Assembly: GCA_963771655.1 (NCBI GenBank)
Contig: CAVYUG010000012.1
Span: 1-64,000 of the forward strand
DNA from: JAWVFM01 sp963771655
GTDB taxonomy: Bacteria > Actinomycetota > Thermoleophilia > Solirubrobacterales > 70-9
Direction of reading: 5' to 3'
Length of the DNA: 64,000 nucleotides
This document shows positions 1-8,911 of the stretch, in pieces; the stretch's first letter is position 1; every line of letters begins with the position of its first letter. A program made the translations under genes and the position numbers. The notes under the pieces were generated by a model that saw only the letters and a list, made by a program, of their open reading frames with translations, did no database searches and had not been told where the DNA came from.

Positions 1-197
1 GTCACGTCGAGGTGCGTCGCTATCGCTCCGCCGCCGAGCGCGGCCGCGGTCTCCGCCGCGAGGTCCGCGTCGAGATCGCCGATGGCGATGCGCGCGCCCC
101 GGGCCGCGAGCGCCGTGGCGGTCGCCTTCCCGATACCGCGGGCACCGCCCGTGATCGCGATGACGCGGCCGGCGATGGGGAGTGGGTCGGTGGCCAT
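1..197 (-). CDS. SDR family oxidoreductase, N-terminal part (runs off the window)
   Basis: Only the first 65 residues are present; the gene continues beyond base 1. The start shows a Rossmann cofactor-binding loop, TGGARGIGKA at about residues 16-25, followed by an acidic residue (IGDLD, about 39-43) at the end of strand 2, which in this family usually favours NAD over NADP. The ATG at 195-197 overlaps the stop codon of the upstream thiolase (ATGA), so the two genes are translationally coupled. With a sterol-carrier-type thiolase beside it and an mce lipid importer divergent, a role in fatty acid, steroid or other lipid beta-oxidation is likely, but the catalytic YxxxK region is outside the window, so the substrate is unknown. 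Confidence 0.85.
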   Translation of the reverse strand, partial: MATDPLPIAGRVIAITGGARGIGKATATALAARGARIAIGDLDADLAAETAAALGGGAIATHLDV

Positions 198-1406
198 CAG
201 GAGGGCCTCCGGTAGACGCTGACGACGCAGGCGCCGCCGAGCCCGATGTTGTGCTGGAGCGCGAGATCGGCACCGTCCACCTGCCGGGCGTCGGCGGCGC
301 CCCGCAGCTGCCAGGTGAGCTCCGAGCATTGGGCGAGGCCCGTTGCCCCGAGCGGATGGCCCTTCGAGATCAGGCCGCCCGAGGGATTCACCACCGGGCC
401 GTCGCCGCCGTAGGTGGTGGCCTCGGCCTCGACCAGCTTGTGGCCCTCGCCCTCGGACGCCAGGCCGAGCGCCTCATAGGTGATCAGCTCGTTGGCCGAG
501 AAGCAGTCGTGCAGCTCGACCACGTCGACGTCGTCGATCGACTCGCCGGCCTCCTCGAGCGCTTGCTTCGCCGCCTGCGCCGACATGTCGTAGCCGACGA
601 GCTTGATGCAGGACTTCTCGTCGAAGGTCGAGCCGAGGTCGGTGACCATCGCCTGGCCCGCGAGCTCGATCGGCGCCGTCCCAGAGGTCGTTGCGCTCCA
701 CGAAGCGCTCGGATGCGATCACCGCGGCGGCCGAGCCGTCGGAGGTCGGCGAGCACTGGAGCTTCGTGAGCGGCTCGTGGATCATCTTCGCCGCCTTGAT
801 CTCGTCCATCGTGTAGTCGTCCTGGAACTGGGCGTAGGGGTTGTTGACGGAGTGGTGGTGGTTCTTCCAGCCGATCCACGCGTAGTGGTCGGGCTCGGAG
901 CCGTAGCGCTCCATGTGCTCGCGTCCCGCGTTGCCGAACATCTGCGGCGCCGGCGGCGACTGCTCGGGCTCACGGACCTCGAACATCGCCATGAAGTGCT
1001 TGTCCATGGGGTTGGTGCGGTCGGTGTACTTCGCGCCGAGTGACCCCTTCTCCATCTTCTCGAAGCCCAAGGCCAGCGCGCAGTCGGCGAGGCCGCCCTT
1101 CACCGCCTGGCGCGCCATGTAGAGCGCGCTCGAGCCCGTCGAGCAGTTGTTGTTCACGTTCATCACCGGGATCCCGGTGAGGCCGAGGGCGTAGATCGCG
1201 CGCTGACCGGAGGTCGACTCGCCGTAGCAGTAGCCCGCGACGGCCTGCTCGACCTTGTCGTAGTCCACTCCGGCGTCGTCGAGCGCCTTGCGAGCGGCCT
1301 CGGCGGCCCACTCGGGGTAATCGCCCTCCTTGGTGCCCGGCTTGTCGAACTTCGTCATGCCGACGCCGATCACGTAGGTGCGGTTGCCGTTTCCGTTGCT
1401 GCTCAT
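197..1406 (-). CDS. SCP-x type thiolase / lipid-transfer acetyl-CoA acetyltransferase (frameshifted)
   Basis: About 402 residues when read across one frameshift. The nucleophilic cysteine lies in NNNCSTGSS (about residue 88). The C-terminal half has the HDCFSANEL motif and SKGHPLGATG of the SCP2/Ltp thiolase group, which cleaves branched or steroid side-chain acyl-CoAs. The ATG at 1404-1406 has a good GAGGAG ribosome site; longer upstream starts would enter the divergent promoter. Near 670-682 the frame changes by one base: upstream it reads ERNDLWDGA, and the other frame continues IELAGQAMVTDL, exactly as an intact thiolase would. This is therefore a one-base indel (sequencing error or recent mutation), not a fusion. 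It is coupled to the SDR and divergent from the mce operon, which suggests import and breakdown of the same lipid. Confidence 0.85.
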
Positions 1407-1483
1407 GGGCTCCTCTCGCTCGTCGATGGGGACGCTACTAGTTCCCCCTTGACAGTTCTCGGCGGGTGAGGAATGCTGCCGGA

Positions 1484-1503
1484 ACGCTACCGGTCGGTAG
1501 GAT
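1484..1503. promoter_or_regulatory. Divergent promoter with TetR-like palindromic operator
   Basis: TACCGGTCGGTA at 1488-1499 is an inverted repeat (arms TACCG/CGGTA, 2-bp spacer), similar in type to operators of actinobacterial TetR-family lipid regulators. It overlaps a possible plus-strand -10 box, TAGGAT (1498-1503), for the mce operon, and a minus-strand TAGCGT (1484-1489) that could serve the thiolase. A bound repressor would therefore block both directions. A TTGACA at 1449-1454 is also present but is poorly placed for these -10 boxes. No TetR gene is in the window. Confidence 0.5.
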
Positions 1504-1530
1504 CGCCGCCGGGCGCGGGGTGAGTAGGAG

Positions 1531-2337
1531 ATGATCGGGGCTGCATCCAGCCGTGTCGCCGGGTCCCTGCGGGGATTCGTCGGCGAGGCGGGATCGATCG
1601 TCCTGCTCGCCGGCAAGGTCATCACCGCCGCCGCGCGTCCGCCCTACCCATGGGGCGGGGAGTTCCTCTCGCAGTTCCTCTTCGCCCTCCGCGTCGCCTG
1701 GCTGCCGATGGTCATCACGACCCTCGCGCTGACCTACGGGCCGACGGGCATCGAGACCGCCAACTTCCTCAACCTCTTCGGCGCCCTCGATCGCCTCGGC
1801 GGGCTCTTCGTCCTGCTCGTCGTCCGGGAGTTCGCGCCGCTCGTCTGCGCGGTGGTCGTTGCGGGCGCCGCGGGCACCGCGATCTGCGCCGACCTCGGCG
1901 CCCGCAAGATCCGCGAGGAGCTCGATGCCCTGATGGTGCTCGGGGTCGACCCGATCAAGAACCTCGTGGTGCCGCGCTTCCTCGCGCTGGTTCTCGTGAC
2001 GAGCCTCTTCGACGTCTTCGCGATCGCGGTCGGATCGTTCGGCGGCGTGCTCGTGACGATCACGAACCACGCCCCGCTCGGGCCCTTCTGGGCCACCTAT
2101 TTCACCAACGCCACCTCGCCGGAGCTGCTGGCCTCGCTCTTGAAGACGGCGATCTTCGGCGCGATCATCGCCGTGGTCTGCTGCTACAAGGGAATGAGCG
2201 CGAAGGGCGGGCCCGAGGGGGTGGGCAGGGCCGTTAACCAGGCCGTCGTGATGGCCTTCATGACGCTCGGGGCGGTCGACTACGCGTTCACGCAGACGCT
2301 TCTGGCTACCCACCCGGAGCTGAACGCCATCCGATGA
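1531..2337 (+). CDS. MlaE/YrbE-family ABC transporter permease (YrbE-A)
   Basis: 268 residues, the usual length for YrbE permeases. It is hydrophobic with several membrane spans and carries the MlaE signature around residues 118-155: an REFAPL stretch, then GARKIREELDALMVLGVDP, then a PR pair, corresponding to the conserved coupling-helix region that contacts the ATPase. It would form half of the inner-membrane channel of an Mce lipid importer, pairing with the next gene. The ATG is preceded by TAGGAG. It is the first gene of the mce operon and overlaps the next by 4 bp (ATGA). The cognate MceG-type ATPase must be encoded elsewhere. Confidence 0.93.
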   Translation: MIGAASSRVAGSLRGFVGEAGSIVLLAGKVITAAARPPYPWGGEFLSQFLFALRVAWLPMVITTLALTYGPTGIETANFLNLFGALDRLGGLFVLLVVREFAPLVCAVVVAGAAGTAICADLGARKIREELDALMVLGVDPIKNLVVPRFLALVLVTSLFDVFAIAVGSFGGVLVTITNHAPLGPFWATYFTNATSPELLASLLKTAIFGAIIAVVCCYKGMSAKGGPEGVGRAVNQAVVMAFMTLGAVDYAFTQTLLATHPELNAIR

Positions 2338-3122
2338 TCCTCACGGTCCGGAACTGGATCGTTGGCTTCGGGCGCGCGCTCGAGTTCTTCGGCAGCCTCA
2401 TCGGCGGGGTCTTCAGCGGGCGCGTCTTCAGGTTCGTCGGCGAGGCTCTGCGCCAGGCGGGGATCCTCATCACCGGGTCGGTGCTGATCGTGCTCGGGCT
2501 GGTGGCGATCCTCGGCGCCGAGTGCGGGATCGAGGGTGCCTACGGCGCGCAGGCGGTGGGCGCGAAGTCGGCCGCCGGCGCGATCTCGGCGCTTTGCAAC
2601 CTTCGCGAGGTCATCCCGTACGCCTTCGGCTACATGATGGCCGCGAAGGTCGGAACCGGGATGGTCGCCGAGCTCGGGGCGATGCGGATCTCCGAGGAGA
2701 TCGATGCGCTCGAGGTGATGGGGGTCGACTCGCTCGTCTACCTCGGCTCGACGCGGCTGCTCGGCATGTGGCTCGTGCTGCCGTTCGTCTACCTGACCGC
2801 GGTCCTTGTGGGCTTCTTCGCCTCCTACTGGGCGGTCGTCCTCCAGGTGGGGCAGGTGTCGCCCGGCGGCTACTTACAGCTCTTCTGGCAGTTCCAGAGC
2901 CCGCTCGACCTTGTGTACTCCGCGGTCAAGGCGATGTCGATGGCGACGATCGTCGTGCTCGTCGGGATCTACTACGGCTACACCGTCTCGGGCGGGCCGG
3001 TCGAGGTGGGGAAGGCTACGGCCCGGTCGATGGTGGCGAACATCATCGCGATCCACGCGATCGGGCTCGTCGGCACGCAGATCTTCTGGGGCGGCAACCC
3101 GCGGTCGCCGATCGGCGGGTGA
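2334..3122 (+). CDS. MlaE/YrbE-family ABC transporter permease (YrbE-B)
   Basis: 262 residues, the second MlaE-type permease. The family motif is visible as MVAELGAMRISEEIDALEVM followed by GVDS, about residues 107-132, flanked by hydrophobic segments. It starts in an ATGA overlap with the first permease, and its own stop overlaps the ATG of the first MCE gene, so the three are translationally coupled. With YrbE-A it should make the heterodimeric membrane core of the Mce transporter. This permease pair followed by six MCE genes matches the canonical actinobacterial mce operon order. Confidence 0.93.
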   Translation: MILTVRNWIVGFGRALEFFGSLIGGVFSGRVFRFVGEALRQAGILITGSVLIVLGLVAILGAECGIEGAYGAQAVGAKSAAGAISALCNLREVIPYAFGYMMAAKVGTGMVAELGAMRISEEIDALEVMGVDSLVYLGSTRLLGMWLVLPFVYLTAVLVGFFASYWAVVLQVGQVSPGGYLQLFWQFQSPLDLVYSAVKAMSMATIVVLVGIYYGYTVSGGPVEVGKATARSMVANIIAIHAIGLVGTQIFWGGNPRSPIGG

Positions 3123-4441
3123 TGGAGGCTTCGCTTGCGAGGCCGACCCAGCGCGTCTACTGGGGAAGGCGCGCGGCTGTCGCGGCGATCATCGTCGGCT
3201 GGGTCGTCCTGCTCTGGGTGGTCCTCGGCGGGGGCTCCGGGTACACGGTCCACGCGCGCTTCGTCGACGCGGGGCAGCTCGTCGACGGGGACCTGGTCGA
3301 GATCGGCGGGATCGAGGTCGGCAAGGTCAGCGACATCGAGCTGACCGGCGATGCTCAAGCCGACGTCTCGCTCGAGATCTCCGATGACCGCTTCCATCCG
3401 CTTCCGGGCGGCACGACGGCCTCGATCCGGTCGGTCGGCGCATCGGGCGTCGCCAACCGCTACGTCGCGCTGACGCCCGGCCCGCAGGGCGCGCCCCCGA
3501 TTTCCAGCGGCGGCGTGATCGACATGTCCCACACCCAGCCGATCGTCGACCTCGACACGGTCCTCGACTCGCTCGACCCCTCAACGCGCGCGCGCCTCCA
3601 GCGCATCTTCAGGGGTGGCGCGCGCTCGCTCGCCGGGGTCACGCCGCAGGCCAACCGGACGATCCACCTCCTGGACCCCGCGCTCTCGGAGACGACGGCT
3701 CTCACCTCCGAGATCGCGCGCGATCAGCTCTCCTTCGAGCGGCTGATCCACGACGCCGGATCGGTGGCCGCCACGCTGGCTTCGCGGCGGCCGGACCTCG
3801 AGCAGGGCGTGGCGAGCACCGCCGCGGCGCTCCGCGAGGTCGCGTCGCAGCGCTCGGCGCTCGACGACGCGCTTGTCCGCGCGCCCTCGGTCCTGCGCCG
3901 CAGCGGGAAGACCCTGCTCTCCTCGCGGCGCACCCTTCAGGTAGTCCCGGCGACGATTCCGCTCGTCCGCGTCCTGCGCGCGTTCGGGCCGGGGCTGCGG
4001 AGGTCCGGCCCGCTCGTCGAGGACCTGCGGTCGACGCTGCCGTCGCTCCGGCGTGCGTTCGCGAGCTTCCGAGGCATCGCGCGCACGACGGTGCCCCTCA
4101 CGCGACAGACGACGCGGTCGGTTCACGGGGCCCTGCCGATCTTCCGGGCGACGCGCCCGTACGCGCCCGACTTCATCAACGGCTTCTTCAACGGGCTCGC
4201 CGGCGGCGTCGGCGGCGCGTACGACGCCAACGGCGACTACGTCCGCATCACGCCGCTTCAGGGCTCGGGCGGGATCTTCGGCTCCTCGCTGCTCGCGCCC
4301 CCCAACCTGCCCGGGCTCACGCAGTACCGCACCGGCCTCCTCGCCCGCTGCCCGGGCGGCGCGGCAGAGGCCGCCCCCGACAAGTCGAACCCCTGGGTGC
4401 CGTCGAGCTCGATCTGCGAGGAGTCCCAGGACCACCAATGA
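3122..4441 (+). CDS. MCE family protein 1 (MceA position)
   Basis: 439 residues. A single N-terminal transmembrane anchor (about residues 17-38) is followed by an MCE domain with the diagnostic VEIGGIEVGKV motif near residue 60, then a long helical region rich in Arg, Leu and Ala that in this family forms the periplasm-spanning tube. It begins at ATG 3122, which shares its A with the preceding stop codon; a longer in-frame reading upstream only shadows the permease gene. The C-terminus is Cys- and Pro-containing and ends in an ATGA overlap with the second MCE gene. Role: one of six subunits carrying hydrophobic substrate to the YrbE channel. Confidence 0.92.
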   Translation: MEASLARPTQRVYWGRRAAVAAIIVGWVVLLWVVLGGGSGYTVHARFVDAGQLVDGDLVEIGGIEVGKVSDIELTGDAQADVSLEISDDRFHPLPGGTTASIRSVGASGVANRYVALTPGPQGAPPISSGGVIDMSHTQPIVDLDTVLDSLDPSTRARLQRIFRGGARSLAGVTPQANRTIHLLDPALSETTALTSEIARDQLSFERLIHDAGSVAATLASRRPDLEQGVASTAAALREVASQRSALDDALVRAPSVLRRSGKTLLSSRRTLQVVPATIPLVRVLRAFGPGLRRSGPLVEDLRSTLPSLRRAFASFRGIARTTVPLTRQTTRSVHGALPIFRATRPYAPDFINGFFNGLAGGVGGAYDANGDYVRITPLQGSGGIFGSSLLAPPNLPGLTQYRTGLLARCPGGAAEAAPDKSNPWVPSSSICEESQDHQ

Positions 4442-5763
4442 GGCGCCTGGCCCTCATCGCCCTGCTCCTCGCGGCGGTCACGATCCGGACCGCCGGCGTC
4501 GACGTGACCCGGATCGTCAGCGGCCTGCCCGGCAGCCAGTTCTTCGGCATCAACGCAGCCCCGCCCGGCGACTACCAGGTCGACGCGGTCTTCGACACGG
4601 CGAAGGGGATCATCCCCGGCCAGCTCGTCAAGGTGGCCGGCGTCCGGGTGGGCACGGTCCAGGACGTCTCGCTGACCCGGGACTTCAAGGCGCGGGTCAA
4701 GCTCGCGGTGGACCCGCGGTTCGCGCCTTTCCGGGCGGACGCCCGCTGCGAGATCAGGCCGGAGGGCCTGACGGCGGAGAACTTCATCCAATGCGACCCG
4801 GGCGCGCCGCCCGCGAGCACGCTGGCGGGAAGCGGTGGGACGACGCCGACCGTGCCCGTCTCGCAAACCAGCGTGCCCGTGAACCTGAACGGCCTCTTCC
4901 AGATCTGGACGGCGCCGACGGCGGATCGCCTCACGATCCTCGTCAACGAGCTGGGAATCGGCCTCGCGGCGCGCGGCGACGACCTCAACGCGATCCTCCG
5001 CCGCACCAACCCCGCGCTCACGCAGGCGCGGCGGGTGATCGGGATTCTCTCGGGCGAGCGCCGGCAGCTTGCGACCATCGTCGACGCAACGGATCACGTC
5101 GCTTCGGAGCTGGCATCGAGGCCGGAGCGCGTGAGCGACTTCATCACCCAGGCCGCGCGCCTCACCACGACCACGGCGGCCCACGGCCGGGCTCTCGCCG
5201 ACGCGGTCCGGCGCCTGCCGCCGCTGCTCCGCGCCGCGGAGCCGACGCTGCGGCGCACGGACCGCTTCGCCGTCGGGGCAACCCCGATGGTCACCGCGCT
5301 CGGCCGGTCGGCGAAGCCGTTCACGCGCACGCTCACCAACCTCCGGGCGTTCGCCGCCACCTCCGATCCGGTGCTTCGCGGCCTGCGCAGGACGCTCGCC
5401 CACACCCTGCCCACGCTCCACCGCTCGAAGCCGACGCTCGCGCTCGCGCGTCGCTTCACGGACGCCGCGGCACCGGTGGCCCCCGAGCTCTCGAGCCTGT
5501 TCTCGAACCTGCGCGACCGCGGGTTCATCGAGAACACCCTGAAGCTCTTCTACTACCTGGCCGCCGGGAGCGCGCGCTTCGACGCCACCTCGCACGTGCT
5601 GCCGTCGGAGATCATCCTCAACTCGTGCGTCGGCTACACGGCGAAGCCGGGCTCGGGTTGCAGCGCGCACTACTACGACGCCCCCGGGGACGACGGGGCA
5701 GCGGGGGGGCCGGCTCCGGCGGCGAGGGGAACGCGGCTCCGATGCGGATTTCGCCCCGTATAG
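4438..5763 (+). CDS. MCE family protein 2
   Basis: 441 residues. It has a short hydrophobic N-terminus (about residues 3-20), an MCE domain with VKVAGVRVGTV near residue 65, and a helical tail including LGIGLAARGDDLN, a phrase repeated almost exactly in MCE protein 3. It starts in an ATGA overlap. The last residues (after a GDDGAAGG linker) look unnatural and end in a TAG at 5761-5763, after which the same frame continues into a Pro-rich segment. A run of seven G at 5703-5709 lies just before this region, so an indel pair or a nonsense change may have altered the true C-terminus. See the next feature. Confidence 0.88.
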   Translation: MRRLALIALLLAAVTIRTAGVDVTRIVSGLPGSQFFGINAAPPGDYQVDAVFDTAKGIIPGQLVKVAGVRVGTVQDVSLTRDFKARVKLAVDPRFAPFRADARCEIRPEGLTAENFIQCDPGAPPASTLAGSGGTTPTVPVSQTSVPVNLNGLFQIWTAPTADRLTILVNELGIGLAARGDDLNAILRRTNPALTQARRVIGILSGERRQLATIVDATDHVASELASRPERVSDFITQAARLTTTTAAHGRALADAVRRLPPLLRAAEPTLRRTDRFAVGATPMVTALGRSAKPFTRTLTNLRAFAATSDPVLRGLRRTLAHTLPTLHRSKPTLALARRFTDAAAPVAPELSSLFSNLRDRGFIENTLKLFYYLAAGSARFDATSHVLPSEIILNSCVGYTAKPGSGCSAHYYDAPGDDGAAGGPAPAARGTRLRCGFRPV

Positions 5764-5985
5764 GTGGACGAAACGCATCACGGCGGCATCCGGCGGCCCG
5801 CCGCACCCACTCCCTCGCCGCCCAACCCAACGCCGGCGCCCGGCACTCCGCCGATCCACGTTCCCGACCTCCATATCCCCGGCCTCCACCTGCCGCCGAT
5901 CCTGGGTGGCGGTCAGGGCGGTGACCACAAGCCGGGCCACGACCACACGCCCCTCAACGACCTCCTGCAGTACCTGCTCGGATGA
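5764..5985 (+). CDS. Pro-rich segment, probable C-terminal extension of MCE protein 2
   Basis: 73 residues in the same frame as MCE protein 2, directly after its TAG. The composition is Pro/His/Gly-rich (PTPSPPNPTPAPG, then VPDLHIPGLHLPPILGG) and it ends in LNDLLQYLLG. Pro-rich tails of this kind are common C-terminal ends of actinobacterial MCE proteins. Its stop codon overlaps the ATG of the next MCE gene (ATGA), which indicates that translation really reaches this stop. It most likely belongs to MCE protein 2 and is separated by an in-frame stop or by sequence errors. If it is a separate gene it would start at GTG 5764 with no ribosome site of its own. Confidence 0.55.
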   Translation: MDETHHGGIRRPAAPTPSPPNPTPAPGTPPIHVPDLHIPGLHLPPILGGGQGGDHKPGHDHTPLNDLLQYLLG

Positions 5986-7397
5986 GGACGCACGCCCGAC
6001 AGGCACTGCGCAACGAGGTCCTCGTCGGGACGCTCTTCCTGATGATCCTCGGCGCCGCCGTGTGGATCTCCTACAACGCGAGCCGGGGGATCCCGTTCCT
6101 CGCGGCGTACAGGATCTCGGTCGACGTCCCCGACGCCCAGGAGCTCGTCCAGTCCGACCAGGTCCGGATCGGCGGCGCCCGGGTGGGGCTCGTAACCCGC
6201 GTGCGCGCGATGACGCGCGCCGGTGGCCGCCGGCCGCTCGCCCGTGTCGACGTGGCCCTGAACCCCGACGTCGCCGACCTTCCCGTCGACAGCCATGCGC
6301 GCGTGCAGGCGGGGTCGATCCTGGGCGGGAAGTACCTGGCCCTCTATCCCGGCCAGGCGAAGAAGGGCATCCCCGACGGGGGCATCCTGCCTCTGAGCCA
6401 AGCCCGCCGCGTGACCGACATCAGCCAGGCGCTGCGGGTCTTCGACCGCCGCTCGACGGCGGGGGTCCGCGGTACGGTGAACGAGCTCGGCCTCGGGCTT
6501 GCCGCTCGCGGGGGCGACCTCAACGAGACGATCGGGGCGACGCGGCGCCTCATCGGCCCGCTCGATCGCCTCCTCGCCGCGCTGGCCGACCCGAACACGA
6601 ACCTCGCCGGCTTCATCGACGGCGCCGCGACGGTCACCGACGCCCTCGGCGCGGTCGCCCCGCAGCTCGGTGGCATGATCGACGGGGGCGCGGTGACCCT
6701 GGCCGCCCTCAACGCGGCCGGCCCCGCGCTGGGTCGCACCCTGGATGAGCTGCCGTCGACCGAAACCCTGGCCACGAGCACGCTCCGCCGCCTCGCGCCG
6801 GTCGTCTCGAGCGCCAGTCAGACGACGGCGGCGCTCGAGCCCGACGTGCGGCTCCTCCCGTCCACGACGAGGCAGCTCGCGAAGGCGCTGCGGCTCGGCA
6901 CGGCCGCCCTTCACGAGCGCACACATGGCCTGATCGACCCCGCGATCGCCGCGTTCGACCAGCTCACCCGCGACCCAGCGACATCCGGCACGATCCGGAC
7001 GCTCGCCGACACGGTCGCGGCCGCGAAGCCGACCCTTCGCGTGCTCTATCCCGAGCAGGTCACGTGCAACACGTTCGGCGCGTTCTTCCGCAACACGACC
7101 TCCGCGCTGAGCGAGGGCGATGCGTCCGGTACCTGGCTGCGGTTCATCCCGATCCTCGGCTCGCCCCAGGCCTTCCAGAGTCCGAAGCCCTCCGCCGACC
7201 TGCACCTCAACTACTACCCCCACGAGACGGCGCGCGAGTGCGAGGCCGGCAACGAGACCTACTCGGGAGCACAGCGCATCGGCAACATCCCCGGCAATCA
7301 GGGAACCGCGGCCGCGAACACGCACCCGCCGCGCGAGGCGACGGCTCGGGCGCGCGCCGCCGGCCTGCTCTCACAGGGCCTGGGAGGTGCGCCGTGA
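5982..7397 (+). CDS. MCE family protein 3
   Basis: 471 residues. A membrane anchor lies at about residues 13-32, an MCE domain with VRIGGARVGLV near 60-70, and a long helical region containing LGLGLAARGGDLN. The C-terminal part has conserved-looking Cys residues (VTCNTFGAFFRN and ARECEAGNETY), typical of the globular end of longer Mce subunits. It starts with ATG in an ATGA overlap with the Pro-rich segment and ends in a GTGA overlap with the next gene. Same operon and presumed role as its neighbours. Confidence 0.92.
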   Translation: MRTHARQALRNEVLVGTLFLMILGAAVWISYNASRGIPFLAAYRISVDVPDAQELVQSDQVRIGGARVGLVTRVRAMTRAGGRRPLARVDVALNPDVADLPVDSHARVQAGSILGGKYLALYPGQAKKGIPDGGILPLSQARRVTDISQALRVFDRRSTAGVRGTVNELGLGLAARGGDLNETIGATRRLIGPLDRLLAALADPNTNLAGFIDGAATVTDALGAVAPQLGGMIDGGAVTLAALNAAGPALGRTLDELPSTETLATSTLRRLAPVVSSASQTTAALEPDVRLLPSTTRQLAKALRLGTAALHERTHGLIDPAIAAFDQLTRDPATSGTIRTLADTVAAAKPTLRVLYPEQVTCNTFGAFFRNTTSALSEGDASGTWLRFIPILGSPQAFQSPKPSADLHLNYYPHETARECEAGNETYSGAQRIGNIPGNQGTAAANTHPPREATARARAAGLLSQGLGGAP

Positions 7398-8911
7398 CGC
7401 GGCGTGGCCGGGTCGGCGCACGAGGCCGGGCGGCGCAGCAACGCGTCGCGCGGCCGTTCGCAATCGGCATCGTCGGCCTGCTGGTGATCGGCATCGCCAC
7501 CTACGCGGCGTTCTCGAGCCGCTCTCCGTTCTCCCAGCCGTTCACGGTCGACGCGATCTTCGCCAACTCGGGGCAGCTGCGTCCCGGCTCGCCGGTGCGG
7601 ATCGCCGGCATCAACGTCGGCCAGGTGAACGCCATCGCGCGCGGCCCCGGGACAACGGCCGACGTATCGCTCGAGATCAGCTCGAGCGGGCTGCCCATCC
7701 ACACCGACGCCACGGCGACGATCAAGCCGCGCCTCTTTCTCGAGGGCGGGTTCTACGTCGATCTCGCCTCCGGCAGCCCGAGCGCGCCGGAGCTCGGCTC
7801 CGGAGGGACCATCCCGCGCCCGCAGACCGCGGTGCCGGTGCAGTTCGATCAGATCCTCTCCACGCTCACGCTGCCGCGCCGCGAAGCCCTGAGGCGCATC
7901 GTCAAGCAGACCGACATCGCGCTCGCGGGCGGCGGCACCGAGGGCCTCCGCGCGACGATCGCGCACCTGCCGCCCACGCTCCGGGACCTGGCCGTCATCT
8001 CGGTCGCGGCCCAGGGCACCGCCCCGCACGACCTGTCGCACCTGATCTCCGCCGCCGCCCGCGCCACCGGGCAGCTCGCCGAGCGCGACACGGCGCTCGC
8101 CGGCCTCGTCACCGGCCTCAATCAGACGTCGTCGGCTCTGGTCGCCCACCCCGGGTCCCTCGGGCGCACCATCGTCGAGGCCGACCGGCTGCTCCGCGCC
8201 GCGCCGGCGGCCCTCGACGCGGTCGACGCGGTCGTCCCGCACGTGAACCAGTTCATCGACGAGCTCCGTCCGGCGGACCGCTACATACCGCCCGTGCTGC
8301 GTCGCCTCCACCGTCTGAACGTCGAGCTTCGCGGCATCGGCAAGCCATCACAGGTCGCCGAGCTTCTCGGCGGCATCCGGCCCCTGCTTCGCAACACACC
8401 GCGGTTCTCCGTCCTCTCCCGCGGGCTCTTTCCGCTCGCCGGACCGATCGTCACGTGCCTGAAGGACAACGTGATGCCGACGCTCCGCTCGCCGGTCGAC
8501 GACGGTCCGCTCTCGAGCGGGCGCCCGGTGTGGCAGGACTTCCTGCACGCCACCGTTGGGCTCGCGAGCGCCGCGCAGAACTTCGACGCCAACGGCCCCT
8601 GGTTCCGCTACCTGGGCGCCATCGGGCCCGGCACGGTCTCGACCGGCGCCATCCCCGGCCTGGGACAGCTCTTCGGGACGACGCCGCAGCCGCTTCTGGG
8701 CTCGCGCCCCGTCTGGCTCGGGCCCGGGCGAACGCCGCCGTTCCGACCCGATGCCCCCTGCACGAAGCAGGCCGCCCCCGATCTGTCGGCGAGCACCGGC
8801 CCCGCCACCTCGCCGACGACCACGAAGTCCCGGACGCCCAGCCTGAGCCTGGGCGAGGTCCGGCGCCTCTTCGCCCACCCCGCCGTCCGCGCGGGGGGAG
8901 GGGGCGGCTGA
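7394..8911 (+). CDS. MCE family protein 4
   Basis: 505 residues, starting at GTG 7394 (GTGA overlap, with GGGAGG just upstream); longer upstream readings only shadow MCE protein 3. N-terminal anchor at about residues 22-40 (FAIGIVGLLVIGIATYAAF), MCE domain with VRIAGINVGQV near 73-83, helical middle, and a C-terminal part with VTCLKDNVMPTLRSP and a Ser/Thr/Pro-rich tail. The A of its TGA stop is also the first base of the next ATG. A component of the six-subunit Mce complex. Confidence 0.92.
   Translation: MTRRGRVGARGRAAQQRVARPFAIGIVGLLVIGIATYAAFSSRSPFSQPFTVDAIFANSGQLRPGSPVRIAGINVGQVNAIARGPGTTADVSLEISSSGLPIHTDATATIKPRLFLEGGFYVDLASGSPSAPELGSGGTIPRPQTAVPVQFDQILSTLTLPRREALRRIVKQTDIALAGGGTEGLRATIAHLPPTLRDLAVISVAAQGTAPHDLSHLISAAARATGQLAERDTALAGLVTGLNQTSSALVAHPGSLGRTIVEADRLLRAAPAALDAVDAVVPHVNQFIDELRPADRYIPPVLRRLHRLNVELRGIGKPSQVAELLGGIRPLLRNTPRFSVLSRGLFPLAGPIVTCLKDNVMPTLRSPVDDGPLSSGRPVWQDFLHATVGLASAAQNFDANGPWFRYLGAIGPGTVSTGAIPGLGQLFGTTPQPLLGSRPVWLGPGRTPPFRPDAPCTKQAAPDLSASTGPATSPTTTKSRTPSLSLGEVRRLFAHPAVRAGGGGG

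Noticed and set aside
1449..1477. TTGACA with a downstream AATGCT as the mce promoter
   Set aside because: The -10 match is poor; the TAGGAT box overlapping the operator fits better.
4258..6006. Long minus-strand open frame opposite the MCE genes (also others of this kind opposite 7298-8311, 24466-26031 and 58340-60244)
   Set aside because: In very GC-rich DNA antisense frames stay open by chance. Their translations are Arg/Ala/Gly-rich with no motifs, while the plus strand shows clear MCE, Ald and ATPase-cyclase domains.
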